64,000 bases of DNA from positions 186,001-250,000 of the forward strand of contig NZ_JADPJL010000062.1 of the NCBI RefSeq assembly GCF_023073415.1. The letters run 5' to 3'. The stretch comes from Bradyrhizobium sp. 190. Its GTDB lineage: Bacteria; Pseudomonadota; Alphaproteobacteria; Rhizobiales; Xanthobacteraceae. This document shows, in pieces, positions 16,887-26,617 of this stretch. Positions within the stretch are counted from its first letter, which is position 1, and every line of letters starts with the position of its first letter. The translations under genes were made by a program, and so were the position numbers. Under the pieces are notes generated by a model. It was not told where the DNA came from, made no database searches, and worked only from the letters and a program-made list of their open reading frames with translations.

Positions 16887-18482
16887 TTAGCCCTTCGCCA
16901 GCGGCACCGCGACGAAGCGCGACGAACCGCCGCTCTTCACGCGCATGAGAACGCTGTTCTTGTTCTCGGTGCGGGCAGCGTCGATCGCATCACGCACCTC
17001 GCCGGCGCTGGTAACGCTCTTGCCGGCAACCTCAAGAATGACGTCGCCTTCCTTGAAGCCGCGTTCGGCCGCCGCGCTCTTCGGGTCGACCTCGGTAACC
17101 ACGACGCCTTCCCTGCCGGCGCCGGCCACGCTGTTGGCGGGAGCAACCGTGAGGCCGAGTTTCGGCACGCCGGTTCCCTTGCTCAGGCCACCCTTGTCTT
17201 CCTTGTCGGTGTCGGCCTTGGCCTCAATCGTGTTCGGCAACTGGCCGAGCGTGAGGTTGATGACCTTGTCCTGACCCTTCTGCAGCACGTTGAGCTTGAC
17301 CGCATTGCCCGGCGCGAGGCCGCCGATGGTGCGGGCGAGTTCCTTGGCATCCTTGACCGGCTCGCCATTGACGCCGGTGATGACGTCACCGGACTGGATG
17401 CCAGCCTTGGCCGCCGGACCATTCGCCTGCGGTTCGGCCACCAGTGCGCCTTCCGCCTTCTTCATGCCGAGGCTGTCGGCAATGTCTGATGTCACCGGCT
17501 GGATCTGGACGCCGATCCAGCCACGGCTGACCGAGCCCTTGTCCTTGAGCTGGGCGATCACGTTCTTGACCGTCGAAGCGGGGATCGAGAACGCGATGCC
17601 GACGCTGCCGCCGGACGGTGAATAGATCGCGGTGTTGACGCCCATCACTTCGCCATTGGTGTCGAACGCCGGACCGCCGGAGTTGCCCTTGTTCACGGGC
17701 GCGTCGATCTGGATGAAGTCGTCATACGGGCCGTTGCCGATGTCGCGACCGGACGCCGAGACGATGCCGGCGGTCACGGTGCCGCCGAGGCCGAACGGAT
17801 TACCGACGGCGAGCACCCAGTCGCCGATCCGCGGCTTGCTATCGGACAGCTTGGCGAACGGGAAGTCCTTGCGGCCCTCGACCTTGATCAGCGCCAGATC
17901 CGTGCGCGGATCGGTGCCGATCACCTTCGCAGTGTAGGTCTTGCTGTCGTCCATCGTGATCTCGACCTTCTCGGCGCCATCGACCACGTGATTGTTGGTC
18001 ACGGCAAAGCCGTCAGGCGAGATGAAGAAGCCGGAACCCTGGCCGGTCACCGGGCCACGGCCGCCACGCGGTCCGCCGCGCAGGCCCGGGGGCAGGCCAT
18101 CCGGACCGCCGAAGCGGCGGAAGAAGCGCTCCATCGGCGAACCCGGCTGGAACGGCGAGTCGTCGTCCTTGTTGGCGCTATCGTCCTTGCTGCTCTTTTC
18201 GGCGATGTTGATCTTGACCGAAATCACCGACGGCTTCACGCGCTCGACAATGTCGGCGAAACCGATCGGCCGCTCGACCTTGCGGACTTCGTTGTTGACC
18301 TGCGCGTGCGCCGCGCTGGTGAAGACATCAACCGGGCCCTGCTGCGGCGAGAAGCCATACACGGCGGCGCCGAGGCCGGCGACGACGGAAGCCATCAGCG
18401 CGAACTTGCGCGCGGAGAACAGCGAACGGCGCGGCGCGCCGTTGGACGGTAGCTGGGAAAGATCGACGGGACGTTCGGTCAT
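16887..18482 (-). CDS. degP: Do-like periplasmic serine protease (DegP/MucD)
   Basis: 531 residues. A cytoplasmic tail of about 25 residues precedes a membrane/signal helix (about 27-45). The trypsin-like domain has the triad His165 (T-N-N-H-V-V), Asp195 (R-T-D-L-A-L-I) and Ser268 (G-N-S-G-G-P). A glycine/arginine-rich loop lies about 125-147. Two PDZ domains follow (about 305-395 and 420-520). It degrades or refolds damaged envelope proteins. ATG at 18482. It sits between the cytochrome c maturation genes and an OmpR-type pair, all on one strand. A lone MucD-like protease beside a two-component system often indicates envelope-stress control. Confidence 0.94.
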   Translation of the reverse strand: MTERPVDLSQLPSNGAPRRSLFSARKFALMASVVAGLGAAVYGFSPQQGPVDVFTSAAHAQVNNEVRKVERPIGFADIVERVKPSVISVKINIAEKSSKDDSANKDDDSPFQPGSPMERFFRRFGGPDGLPPGLRGGPRGGRGPVTGQGSGFFISPDGFAVTNNHVVDGAEKVEITMDDSKTYTAKVIGTDPRTDLALIKVEGRKDFPFAKLSDSKPRIGDWVLAVGNPFGLGGTVTAGIVSASGRDIGNGPYDDFIQIDAPVNKGNSGGPAFDTNGEVMGVNTAIYSPSGGSVGIAFSIPASTVKNVIAQLKDKGSVSRGWIGVQIQPVTSDIADSLGMKKAEGALVAEPQANGPAAKAGIQSGDVITGVNGEPVKDAKELARTIGGLAPGNAVKLNVLQKGQDKVINLTLGQLPNTIEAKADTDKEDKGGLSKGTGVPKLGLTVAPANSVAGAGREGVVVTEVDPKSAAAERGFKEGDVILEVAGKSVTSAGEVRDAIDAARTENKNSVLMRVKSGGSSRFVAVPLAKG

Positions 18483-18781
18483 GTTTCAAAAATCTCCAGA
18501 GCCTGATTTCGACGGTGCGGGGGCTGGGCACCTGACAGGACGGAAGATGGGGTTTGCCGCCTTACCGCGCGCTGGCTAGGGAATTAAACTTTTGTAATGC
18601 GCAGGCTTATGGCTGCGGCAGAATAACGCAGGCAATCAATGGCTTAGCGCTGGCCGAAAAACGGCTTTCAGAGGGCAGCAAGCCCTGCTCCGCGCTGGAA
18701 AAGCATCGCCGTTCGCTCCGCGCGCGGCAGAAGATCGGCCGGCGGGACACGATATGGCGCGCCACCTCGCGCCGAAGCCGC

Positions 18782-19303
18782 TCACCTCTTCATCTTCAGC
18801 CGGCCCATGAAATCGCGCTTGCCCAGCGGCACGCCATTGGTGCGCAGGATGTCGTAGGCGGTGGTGGCGTGGAAATAGAAATTGGGCAGCGAGAACGACA
18901 TCAGAAAACCCTCCGCCGTGAACGGCAGTTTGTGCTCGCCGAGATGGAAGACGACATCACGACCGCCAAGCGCATTGACGGCTTCCGGCGTCCATGCCGA
19001 CAGCGCTTCCTGGGTTTGCGCGATCAGCCCCTGCAATCCGGCGTAATCGTACGGCGTCTTGGCCGCGGGCGGGCGGAATTCTCCGCTTTGCACGCCCTCG
19101 ATGGCACCGCGGGAATGCTGGGCGACGGAAATGATCTGGAAACGCAACGGCAGCATGTCCTGCGCCAGGCGTGCCTCGACCAGTGTTTCCGGATCGATGT
19201 TGTTATCGCGAAAATGCTTGAGACCGCGCTCGAGGAAGCCGCCGACCGCGCCGAGCGTTTGCAGATAGTTCGCCACGGTGGCGTCGTAGAGTGAAAGAGC
19301 CAT
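18782..19303 (-). CDS. DUF1993 family protein
   Basis: 173 residues from the ATG at 19303, with GGGAGA about 9 nt upstream; a start at 19363 is less supported. The helical sequence matches the DUF1993 pattern: M-A-L-S-L-Y-D-A-T-V at the start, L-A-Q-D-M-L-P-L-R-F-Q in the middle, and L-P-N-F-Y-F-H-A-T-T-A-Y-D-I-L-R near the end, which resembles a DinB-like four-helix bundle. No catalytic role is established. It lies between ccmH and degP on the same strand. Confidence 0.85.
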   Translation of the reverse strand: MALSLYDATVANYLQTLGAVGGFLERGLKHFRDNNIDPETLVEARLAQDMLPLRFQIISVAQHSRGAIEGVQSGEFRPPAAKTPYDYAGLQGLIAQTQEALSAWTPEAVNALGGRDVVFHLGEHKLPFTAEGFLMSFSLPNFYFHATTAYDILRTNGVPLGKRDFMGRLKMKR

Positions 19304-19383
19304 GTTCGATCTCCCTTGGGCAATGTTTATTGCTGAACTGCGGGAGTCATAGCGCAAACCCACCCGCTTGCAATGACGCGGGC

Positions 19384-19881
19384 TTAGGCCTGCTTGTCCG
19401 GCGTATCGGCTGCGAGCAGGCGCTCCAGCCTCGCCTCTTCCTCTTCCGTCAAACGCCGCGAGGGATCGGTCGGGCTGCCGGAATTATTCGCGCGGCGCCG
19501 GCTGTAGAGCCAGAGCGCCAGACCGCCTCCGATCAACGCGAGCGGCGGCAGCAGCCACAGCAGCAGCGTGTGCGGCGTGAAGCGCGGCTTCAGCAGCACG
19601 AACTCGCCGTAGCGCGCCACCAGGAAATCGATCACCTGGCTGTCGCTCTCACCGGTCGCGATCCGCTCGCGCACCAGGAGCCGCAGGTCGCGTGCCAGCG
19701 GTGCGTCGGAATCGTCGATCGACTGGTTCTGGCACACCATGCAGCGCAACTCGCGCGACAGGTCACGCGCCCGCGCTTCCTTGGCCGGGTCGGCCATGAT
19801 CTCGTCGGGTTGCACCGCGTAGGCGGCCGGGCATCCGGCCATCATGGCGACGACAAATACGCTGGCGAGAAGCTTCCTCAA
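19384..19881 (-). CDS. ccmH: Cytochrome c-type biogenesis protein CcmH/CycL
   Basis: 165 residues from a TTG (19881) with GGAG upstream. Signal peptide about 1-22; the L-R-C-M-V-C-Q thiol-redox motif has Cys47 and Cys50; one transmembrane helix lies about 104-124, followed by a short charged tail. It keeps the apocytochrome CxxCH cysteines reduced and hands them to the CcmF/CcmI heme-ligation complex in the periplasm. It begins four bases after the ccmF stop and is the last of the four-gene cycHJKL-type cluster. Confidence 0.95.
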   Translation of the reverse strand: MRKLLASVFVVAMMAGCPAAYAVQPDEIMADPAKEARARDLSRELRCMVCQNQSIDDSDAPLARDLRLLVRERIATGESDSQVIDFLVARYGEFVLLKPRFTPHTLLLWLLPPLALIGGGLALWLYSRRRANNSGSPTDPSRRLTEEEEARLERLLAADTPDKQA

Positions 19882-19885
19882 TGGC

Positions 19886-21868
19886 TCACTCCGCCGGCTG
19901 CAACGCGCGGGCGGCCTTGGCAGGCTTCGGCGCGCCGACGCGCAGCCGCCGGTCCGAGAGCGACAGCAGGCCGCCGAACGCCATCAACACCGGTCCCCAC
20001 CAGATCAAAAGCACCAGCGGCTTGTGATAGATGCGAACGGCGATGGCGCCGTCGGCATTGGTGTCGCCGAGCGAAATATAGAGCTGGCTGGCGCCGCGGG
20101 TCAGCAGCGCGGCCTCGGTGGTCGAGGAGTTACGCGTGGTGAAGTTGCGCTTCGAGGGCGTCATCACGCGCAGCTCATCGCCGTCGAGCGTGACCGCGAA
20201 CTGGGCGATCATCTCGCGGAAATTCGGCCCCTGCCGCTGCGTGACGCCATCGAGCTTCAACTGATAGCCGGCGACCTTGGCGACATCGTTCGGCTTCATC
20301 GAGCCGATATATTCGCTATTCCAGGTGGTCTCGCAGACGATCCCGATCAGGGCGATGCCGACGCCGGCATGGGCGAACGCCGAGCCCCAGGTCGACCGCG
20401 GCAACCCGCGTGCACGGGCCATCGCCACGCCCAAGGGAACACGGAACAGGGCCATGCGTTCGGCGAGATCGGTCATGGCGCCAGCGACGACGAAGACGGC
20501 AAGCCCGATCACGAGCGGCGCAAACGTGGCTCCACCCCACGTCCATGCCCACAGCACGGCGATTGCGATCAGTGCTGCGATGCCCGCCGCCGTCAACCGT
20601 TGCGCCGCACCGAGCAGATCACCGCGCTTCCACGCCAAGAGCGGCCCGAATGGCACGGCGAGCATCAAGCCGAGACACAGCGGACCGAAGGTGAGGTTGA
20701 AATAGGGTGCGCCGACCGACACCTTGTTGCCGGTCAGGACTTCATGCACCATCGGATACAGCGTCCCGAGAAGCACCGTCCAGCAGGCCACGGTGATAAG
20801 CAGGTTGTTGAGCACCAGCGCGCCTTCGCGCGAGATCGGCGCGAATAGTCCGCCCTGCTTCAACGAAGACGCCCGCCAGGCGAACAGCGACAGACTTCCG
20901 CCGATGAAAAGGCAGAGGATCAACAGGATGAACACGCCTCGCGCCGGATCGGTCGCGAACGCATGCACCGAGGTTAGGACGCCCGAGCGCACCAGGAAGG
21001 TGCCGAGCAGCGATAGCGAGAAGGTCAGGATCGACAGCAGGATGGTCCAGACCTTCAGCGCGTTGCGCTTTTCCATCACGACCGCGGAATGCAGCAGCGC
21101 CGTGCCGGCGAGCCAGGGCATCAGGGAAGCATTCTCGACCGGATCCCAGAACCACCAGCCGCCCCAGCCGAGCTCGTAATAGGCCCAGTACGACCCCATC
21201 GCGATGCCGAGCGTGAGGAAGATCCACGCCACCAGCGTCCACGGCCGCACCCAGCGCGCCCAGGCGGCATCGATGCGGCCTTCGATCAGCGCGGCCACCG
21301 CAAACGAGAACGAGATCGAGAACCCGACATAGCCGAGATAGAGCATCGGCGGATGCACGGCCAGCCCGATGTCCTGCAGCACCGGGTTGAGATCGCGGCC
21401 CTCGATCGGCGGGCTTGCGATGCGCAAAAATGGATTCGAGGTGACCAGGATGAACAGATAGAACGCGGCCGCGACCCAGCCCTGCACCGCCAGCACATGA
21501 GCGCGCAGCGACAGCGGCAAATTGTTGCCGAAAGCGGCGACCAGGCCGCCGAACAGCGCCAGGATCAACACCCACAGCAGCATCGACCCTTCGTGATTGC
21601 CCCACACGCCGGTGATCTTGTAGAGCAGCGGCTTCATCGAGTGCGAGTTCTCGAACACGTTGGCGACGGAGAAATCCGATACGACGTGCAGCATCGTCAG
21701 CGCTGTGAACGACGCCGCCACGAACAGCAATTGCGCCAGCGCGGTGGAGCGCGCGACATTCATCAAGGCATGATCGCCCCAGCGAGCGCCTAGCAAGGGC
21801 ACGGTGGACTGGATCAGTGCCAGCCCGAGCGCCAGCACCAGCGCGTAATGCCCGGCTTCCGCGATCAC
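19886..21868 (-). CDS. ccmF: Cytochrome c heme lyase subunit CcmF/CycK
   Basis: 660 residues, polytopic (around 15 hydrophobic segments), starting at a GTG that overlaps the ccmE stop by four bases. The tryptophan-rich WWD signature is present (W-G-G-W-W-F-W-D-P-V-E-N-A-S-L-M-P-W-L, about 230-248), and conserved periplasmic histidines flank it. With CcmH and CcmI it attaches heme b from holo-CcmE to apocytochromes c. Full length for the family. Confidence 0.97.
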   Translation of the reverse strand: MIAEAGHYALVLALGLALIQSTVPLLGARWGDHALMNVARSTALAQLLFVAASFTALTMLHVVSDFSVANVFENSHSMKPLLYKITGVWGNHEGSMLLWVLILALFGGLVAAFGNNLPLSLRAHVLAVQGWVAAAFYLFILVTSNPFLRIASPPIEGRDLNPVLQDIGLAVHPPMLYLGYVGFSISFSFAVAALIEGRIDAAWARWVRPWTLVAWIFLTLGIAMGSYWAYYELGWGGWWFWDPVENASLMPWLAGTALLHSAVVMEKRNALKVWTILLSILTFSLSLLGTFLVRSGVLTSVHAFATDPARGVFILLILCLFIGGSLSLFAWRASSLKQGGLFAPISREGALVLNNLLITVACWTVLLGTLYPMVHEVLTGNKVSVGAPYFNLTFGPLCLGLMLAVPFGPLLAWKRGDLLGAAQRLTAAGIAALIAIAVLWAWTWGGATFAPLVIGLAVFVVAGAMTDLAERMALFRVPLGVAMARARGLPRSTWGSAFAHAGVGIALIGIVCETTWNSEYIGSMKPNDVAKVAGYQLKLDGVTQRQGPNFREMIAQFAVTLDGDELRVMTPSKRNFTTRNSSTTEAALLTRGASQLYISLGDTNADGAIAVRIYHKPLVLLIWWGPVLMAFGGLLSLSDRRLRVGAPKPAKAARALQPAE

Positions 21869-22356
21869 TTCGAAGCCCCCTGGACCGGCGCGGCCGCGGC
21901 CGCAGCGCCGGGCTTGGCGCCGTAATCGTCCTTCCAGTGCCCCTGCTTCTTCAGGGCGTCGGCGACATCCTTGGGCATATAGGTCTCGTCATGCTTGGCG
22001 AGCACGGTATCGGCCCTGAAGACGCCGGAGGCATCCAGCGCGCCTTCGGTGACGACGCCCTGCCCTTCACGGAACAGGTCCGGCAAAATTCCCTTGTAGG
22101 CGACCGGAACCGTGGCGCTGCCATCGGCGACGCTGAAATTGACGGCGAGATTGTCGCCGCGCACCAGCGATCCCGGCTGCACCAGGCCGCCGAGGCGGAA
22201 CCGCTGGCCGGGCGGGATCTGCTTCTCGGCCGCCATCGTCGGCGTGGAAAAGAACACGATGGAATCGCGCATCGCGTTCAGGACCAGCGCCGCGGCAATT
22301 GCGAGCACCGTGAGCGAACCGCCAATCATGGTCAAACGCCGTTGCTTGCGCGTCAT
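21865..22356 (-). CDS. ccmE: Periplasmic heme chaperone CcmE/CycJ
   Basis: 163 residues: N-terminal transmembrane anchor (about 9-28), then a beta-barrel domain. The covalent heme ligand is His122 in A-K-H-D-E-T-Y-M-P-K, with the conserved Tyr126. It takes heme from the CcmC/ABCD system and passes it to CcmF. The C-terminal tail is Ala-rich. The stop overlaps ccmF. The ccmABCDG genes are not in the window. Confidence 0.96.
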   Translation of the reverse strand: MTRKQRRLTMIGGSLTVLAIAAALVLNAMRDSIVFFSTPTMAAEKQIPPGQRFRLGGLVQPGSLVRGDNLAVNFSVADGSATVPVAYKGILPDLFREGQGVVTEGALDASGVFRADTVLAKHDETYMPKDVADALKKQGHWKDDYGAKPGAAAAAAPVQGASK

Positions 22357-22397
22357 GAATATCCTCTGTCTTCGCCCTTGGGTTCCGGCATCCTGCC

Positions 22398-23501
22398 CTA
22401 TCCATCAAGCCCGAGATTTTTCAGGCCTTCATTGAGCTGGCGCAAGCGTTCGGCATCGTTGGCGACCGCCTGTCGCGCGTCAGTCAGCGCGCTCACCGCC
22501 TTGTCGCGCTCCCCCATCACCATATAGGCCCGCACCAGCCGCAACCATCCCTCGACATCGTCGCCATCCTGCTTCAGCCGCGTCGCGAGCCGATCGACCA
22601 TGCCGCGGATCATCGCGCCGCGGTCGGCCTCGCTCATGTCCTTGGCGGCGGCCACCGCGTCGTTGGAAAGCGCAGGCGCGGCCGGATCGCCGACCCTCGT
22701 CAGCGCCGCCTCGATCAGCGGGCGCCACGGCGCGTCGGCCGACGCCTTGGCAAGCATGCCGCGCCAGATCGCGGCGGCATCGGCCTGGCGGCCGTCCTGT
22801 TCGGCGGCGAGCCCGAGGAAATAATTGGCCTTGGGCTCATCGGCGCTTTGCGCCACCGCGCGTTCGAATTCGGCCTTGGCCTCCGCCGTGACGACGCCGC
22901 CCGCCGCGCCCGCAAGGGCTTCGCCGAGATCGGAGCGGCGCTCCGCGCCGTCACCGGCATAGGTGATGGCGTTGCGATAGGCCCGGACCGCATCCTCGTA
23001 ACGGCCGAGACGCGCCAGCACCGGCGCCAGCACGGTCCAGCCGCGGCCGTCTGCCGGATTTTTTTCGAGATGCGCCTCGACCTGCGCCACCATGTTGTCG
23101 AGCGGCTGGTTGACGTCCGCGGTGCGCGTGCGCGAGGCCAGCGGAAAATCACCGAGCCACGGCGATCCGAACGCGAGGTAGAACGTCACCGCCGCGATCG
23201 GCAATCCTACCAGCGCCACGATCGCGGAAGCGCGGCGCAAACTGAGGTTCGATCGCGCCGGCAGGTCGCGCTGGCCCTCCGCGGCGGCGAGCAGGCGGCG
23301 GCCGATTTCGACACGCGCGGCCTCGGCCTCAGATACGCCGATCAGACCCGCAGCGACATCGCGATCGATTTCGGCGAGTTGATCCCTGTAAACCACAGCC
23401 TCACTGCCACCGGGCTGCGCAGAAGAACTGCGGCTCAACGGCCAGAGCACGGCAAAGATCGCCGCGACCGTCATCAGCGCGAACACAAACCACAGCGTCA
23501 T
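22398..23501 (-). CDS. ccmI: Cytochrome c maturation protein CcmI/CycH (TPR)
   Basis: 367 residues from the ATG at 23501 with AGGAA about 9 nt upstream; the longer in-frame start at 23597 precedes the natural membrane anchor. Two transmembrane helices (about 2-20 and 91-113) flank a cytoplasmic loop that contains Y-R-D-Q-L-A-E-I-D-R-D. The periplasmic part carries TPR-like helices (about 130-360) that bind apocytochrome c. First gene of the ccmI-E-F-H cluster, 41 bases ahead of ccmE. Confidence 0.92.
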   Translation of the reverse strand: MTLWFVFALMTVAAIFAVLWPLSRSSSAQPGGSEAVVYRDQLAEIDRDVAAGLIGVSEAEAARVEIGRRLLAAAEGQRDLPARSNLSLRRASAIVALVGLPIAAVTFYLAFGSPWLGDFPLASRTRTADVNQPLDNMVAQVEAHLEKNPADGRGWTVLAPVLARLGRYEDAVRAYRNAITYAGDGAERRSDLGEALAGAAGGVVTAEAKAEFERAVAQSADEPKANYFLGLAAEQDGRQADAAAIWRGMLAKASADAPWRPLIEAALTRVGDPAAPALSNDAVAAAKDMSEADRGAMIRGMVDRLATRLKQDGDDVEGWLRLVRAYMVMGERDKAVSALTDARQAVANDAERLRQLNEGLKNLGLDG

Positions 23502-23671
23502 CAAGCAGTTCCTGGGCGAAACGGCACTTTTAGAATGAGAATAAGTGCCGCCGATGCGCCGCTTTACACTACCGGCGGCAAGCCCGGCAATTGACAATTG
23601 CGGCAGAAAAATACCCGGACAGGAGGCTCTCGGGCGACCCGGTCGGCGGGATTGGGTGAATGCGCGGGGGC

Positions 23672-25078
23672 CTAGCTCGCCCTGGTCGTCTTGCGCTCGC
23701 CGGTCACGGCATTTTCGGCCGCCCGGCTCATCAGCGACGCATAATCATGGCCGAACAGGATTTCGCAGAAGCGGATCGCCGCCTGGGCCTGCATCTGGCG
23801 GTAGGCGCGCGCCTTGGTGTCGCCGCCGCGCAGCGCCTGTACCAGGCTCTCGGTGGATCGCTCGACGTAATGCTGCAGGTCGGAATAGGTCCGCAAGGTC
23901 ACCTCGTTGATGGCGAGTTCGCTGGCATAGGTGCGGCACACCGCCACGAAGTCGATCAGGGCGGCGATCTCTTCGACTTCCGAGGCGTCGATCTTGGGCG
24001 CGGCAGCGATATCCTTGTCGGCGCGCTGGCGCAGAATGCGGCGGACCCGGCCGGGCACGCTCTCGATCTCCGACTGCAGCGAATTGGAAATATCGGCGCG
24101 GATCGACGTGAGCTGGCGGCCCCATGCGGAGTCGTTGCGCAGATCGAGTTCGGTGCGCAGCCCTCGCACGCCATCGTGCAGGGATTTAAGTTGCTCGCCG
24201 ACATTGTCGAAATGGCTGCGCCTGATGTCCGTGCGCAGGCAGGCCGTAAGGAACGAGAGATCGTGCAACGCGATCGTGACGGCGATGCCGTAGGGCGTGG
24301 CGGCCACGCGAATCTCGTCGTCGGATGCCGCCATCTTGATCGCGAGACGGATGATCTGCCACGGCTGCGCCAGCCGCTGCATGATCAGCGACAGCGCGAA
24401 CGGCAGCAATTGCGGCGTCTGCAACGAGGGAACGTTGAGCGCCGCGCCTACCGACGCAATCTGGGCTTCGGAGAATACCCGCATCTGGCCCGGCATCCGG
24501 CTGCCGAGCGTCTCCAGTGCCTCTCGCGCCCGCAGCACGCCTCCGATCGACAATAAATCCTCGACGACATTGGGCGGGCCAATACGGGCGAGCGCCCGAT
24601 GCCTGTCGTCGCCCGAGACCGGCGTGGCCGTCTTGACGATCGCTTCGGCTGCGGCGAGCTGGAACTTGCGGGTCGCGCCTTCGAGGCCGGCATCGCTACC
24701 GCTCTGCCTGATCTCGGCGAGCGCAGTCTCGAATGCGCGCGCCGCATCGGGCGCCCCGTCGCGGCCCAGCCATTGCCAGACCGGCAGCAGCGATGCACGC
24801 CGGACCTGGCCGGGTCGCACCGGAAAGTTGCTTTCGACAAGAAACGGCTCCAGCGGACGGAACAGCAGCCGCGCCGGATCGTCGGTCCGCGGACGCGCAT
24901 CGTCGTCTTCCTCGGTGCCGCGCACGACCTTGCGGAGTTGCTCGAGCACGAAATTGGCGACGGCTATGTCTTCCCCGCGCTCAATGGCGCGCTCGAACTC
25001 CCGCATCAGCAGCGCCTGCGATTGGGGCGGGAGCTGCGCGAGATAGTCCCTCAGCCGCTCGGTCGATGTCTGACTCAT
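23672..25078 (-). CDS. Conserved protein of unknown function, 468 residues
   Basis: 468 residues, mostly helical by composition, with no signal peptide, membrane segment or motif I recognise. The N-terminus (E-R-L-R-D-Y-L-A-Q-L-P-P-Q-S-Q-A-L-L-M-R-E-F-E-R-A) resembles a short helical adaptor; charged acidic stretch E-E-D-D-D about 56-60. A plain ATG starts it. It lies upstream of ccmI on the same strand with a 170-base gap, so it is likely transcribed separately. A TTAA-N7-TTAG sequence lies 74 bases before the start. Confidence 0.75.
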   Translation of the reverse strand: MSQTSTERLRDYLAQLPPQSQALLMREFERAIERGEDIAVANFVLEQLRKVVRGTEEDDDARPRTDDPARLLFRPLEPFLVESNFPVRPGQVRRASLLPVWQWLGRDGAPDAARAFETALAEIRQSGSDAGLEGATRKFQLAAAEAIVKTATPVSGDDRHRALARIGPPNVVEDLLSIGGVLRAREALETLGSRMPGQMRVFSEAQIASVGAALNVPSLQTPQLLPFALSLIMQRLAQPWQIIRLAIKMAASDDEIRVAATPYGIAVTIALHDLSFLTACLRTDIRRSHFDNVGEQLKSLHDGVRGLRTELDLRNDSAWGRQLTSIRADISNSLQSEIESVPGRVRRILRQRADKDIAAAPKIDASEVEEIAALIDFVAVCRTYASELAINEVTLRTYSDLQHYVERSTESLVQALRGGDTKARAYRQMQAQAAIRFCEILFGHDYASLMSRAAENAVTGERKTTRAS

Positions 25079-25151
25079 TCGCCTGGTGTGGATATGCGTG
25101 TGTCATGTGGACGGCAAAGCGCGCCCGCCGCCAATCTTAGAAGGGTGCGCG

Positions 25152-25166
25152 TTAAGAAGTCGTTAG
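25152..25166. promoter_or_regulatory. Near-consensus CtrA box
   Basis: TTAA-GAAGTCG-TTAG: the CtrA spacing TTAA-N7-TTAA with one mismatch. It is 74 bases upstream of the start of the 468-residue unknown gene, a usable promoter position. Chance occurrence is possible. Confidence 0.3.
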
Positions 25167-25239
25167 GAATAGCGAAATCCACCCCGGGCATTGCCGGATA
25201 CCGCCCCCTCAACCCCAGGTAATCAGCCGGGCGAGGCGT

Positions 25240-26613
25240 TCAGACCCCTGGCAGTACCAGTTCCGCCCGCAACCCGCCGATCGGGGCATCGCCCAGGACC
25301 AGGCTACCGCCATAGAGAGCGGCGAGATCGACCACGATCGAAAGCCCAAGCCCGGACCCTGGCTTGGACTCGTCGAGCCGCTGGCCGCGCCGGGACACCT
25401 GAGCGCGCTCGGCGGCGGACAATCCGCGGCCGTCGTCATCGACGATGATCCGGAGCCGCGGTCCGGCACGGGGCTCCAGTGGCGGCTCCACCTTCACCTC
25501 GATGAAGACCTGCGAGGCCGCCCATTTGCAGGCATTGTCGACCAGATTGCCGGCCATCTCCTCGAGGTCCTGGCGCTCGCCGCGGAACTTGGCCAAGGGA
25601 TCAGCCTTCGCCGCGATCGTGATACCGCGATCCCAATGGATCTTTTCCATGGTCCGCCGCAGCGCCTCGATGGCGGGCGCGACCTCGGTGACGGTACCGA
25701 CGATGGTGACGCGCGCGGCGATGCGCGCCCGTTCCAGATGATGCGCCACCTGATCCCGCATCACATCGGCCTGCTCCAAGACCTTGCTGGCAAAGGGATC
25801 TACCGCGTGGGCGGAAGCCTCGTTGACGATGACGGAGAGCGGCGTCTTGATGGCGTGGGCGAGATTGCCGACATGGGTACGCGCGCGCTCGACGATCTCG
25901 CGGTTGGCGTCGATCAGCGCGTTGGTCTCGCGCGCCAGAGGCGCGATCTCGACGGGAAACTCGCCTTCCAGCCGTTCGGCGCGGCCGGAGCGGATGTCGG
26001 CGATCGATTCCGAAATGCGCTTGAGCGGCGCCAGCCCGAAGCGGACCTGGAAGATCGTGGTCAGCAGCAGCACGATCCCGAGCGCTGCGAAGGTGCCGCC
26101 GAGATAATAGTCGAAGGCGCGGATTTCGTCGAAAATCTCGGACGCGTCGCCGGCGACGCTGACCAGGAATTTGCCGTCGGCGCCGAGGTCGACCGGCCGC
26201 TCGACGACCCGCAGACTCTGGCCCTCGGGACCGTCGATGTAACCGAGGCGGATGCCGGCGGGCGTCAGTTCGGCGCCGATCTCCTCGAGCTTGGGCAGCT
26301 TCTTGTCCCACAGCGAACGCGACGCCCGCGTCTCGGCCTTCTCGTCGGTACGGACGATCTGCCAGTACCAGCCGGACAAGGGCAGTTCGAACAGCGGCTC
26401 GCCGAGCGACTGAAACTGGTTGTCGGGCGGTTCGTCCGGCGTTGCGACTTCAGCGATCAGGGTGCGGAGGTAAAGGTTGAGGCGGCGGTCGAAGGCGCGC
26501 TCGGTCGCGTTCCGATAGACCGACGACAGGATCACGCCTGTTATGACCAGGATCACGACCACCCACGCGGTCGCCGACAGGAACAACCGCGTGGCGAGCG
26601 AACTTCCGCGCAT
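25240..26613 (-). CDS. FeuQ/PhoQ-like sensor histidine kinase
   Basis: 457 residues from the ATG at 26613. Transmembrane helices about 11-32 and 171-190 enclose a periplasmic sensor. HAMP follows, then HisKA with phospho-acceptor His253 in N-L-A-H-A-I-K-T-P-L-S-V, and HATPase_c with N-L-V-D-N-A-C-K-W, D-D-D-G-R-G-L and G-S-G-L-G-L-S. Another in-frame ATG at 26712 overlaps the regulator stop (TGATG), but the extra 33 residues are encoded by a degenerate copy of the palindromic repeat, so I prefer 26613. It pairs with the upstream regulator. In rhizobia this pair type controls cyclic glucan export and related envelope functions; that role here is inferred. Confidence 0.88.
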   Translation of the reverse strand: MRGSSLATRLFLSATAWVVVILVITGVILSSVYRNATERAFDRRLNLYLRTLIAEVATPDEPPDNQFQSLGEPLFELPLSGWYWQIVRTDEKAETRASRSLWDKKLPKLEEIGAELTPAGIRLGYIDGPEGQSLRVVERPVDLGADGKFLVSVAGDASEIFDEIRAFDYYLGGTFAALGIVLLLTTIFQVRFGLAPLKRISESIADIRSGRAERLEGEFPVEIAPLARETNALIDANREIVERARTHVGNLAHAIKTPLSVIVNEASAHAVDPFASKVLEQADVMRDQVAHHLERARIAARVTIVGTVTEVAPAIEALRRTMEKIHWDRGITIAAKADPLAKFRGERQDLEEMAGNLVDNACKWAASQVFIEVKVEPPLEPRAGPRLRIIVDDDGRGLSAAERAQVSRRGQRLDESKPGSGLGLSIVVDLAALYGGSLVLGDAPIGGLRAELVLPGV

Positions 26614-26617
26614 CAGA

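Noticed and set aside
19844..20848. 334-codon + strand frame
   Set aside because: Antisense to ccmH/ccmF, whose motifs are unambiguous.
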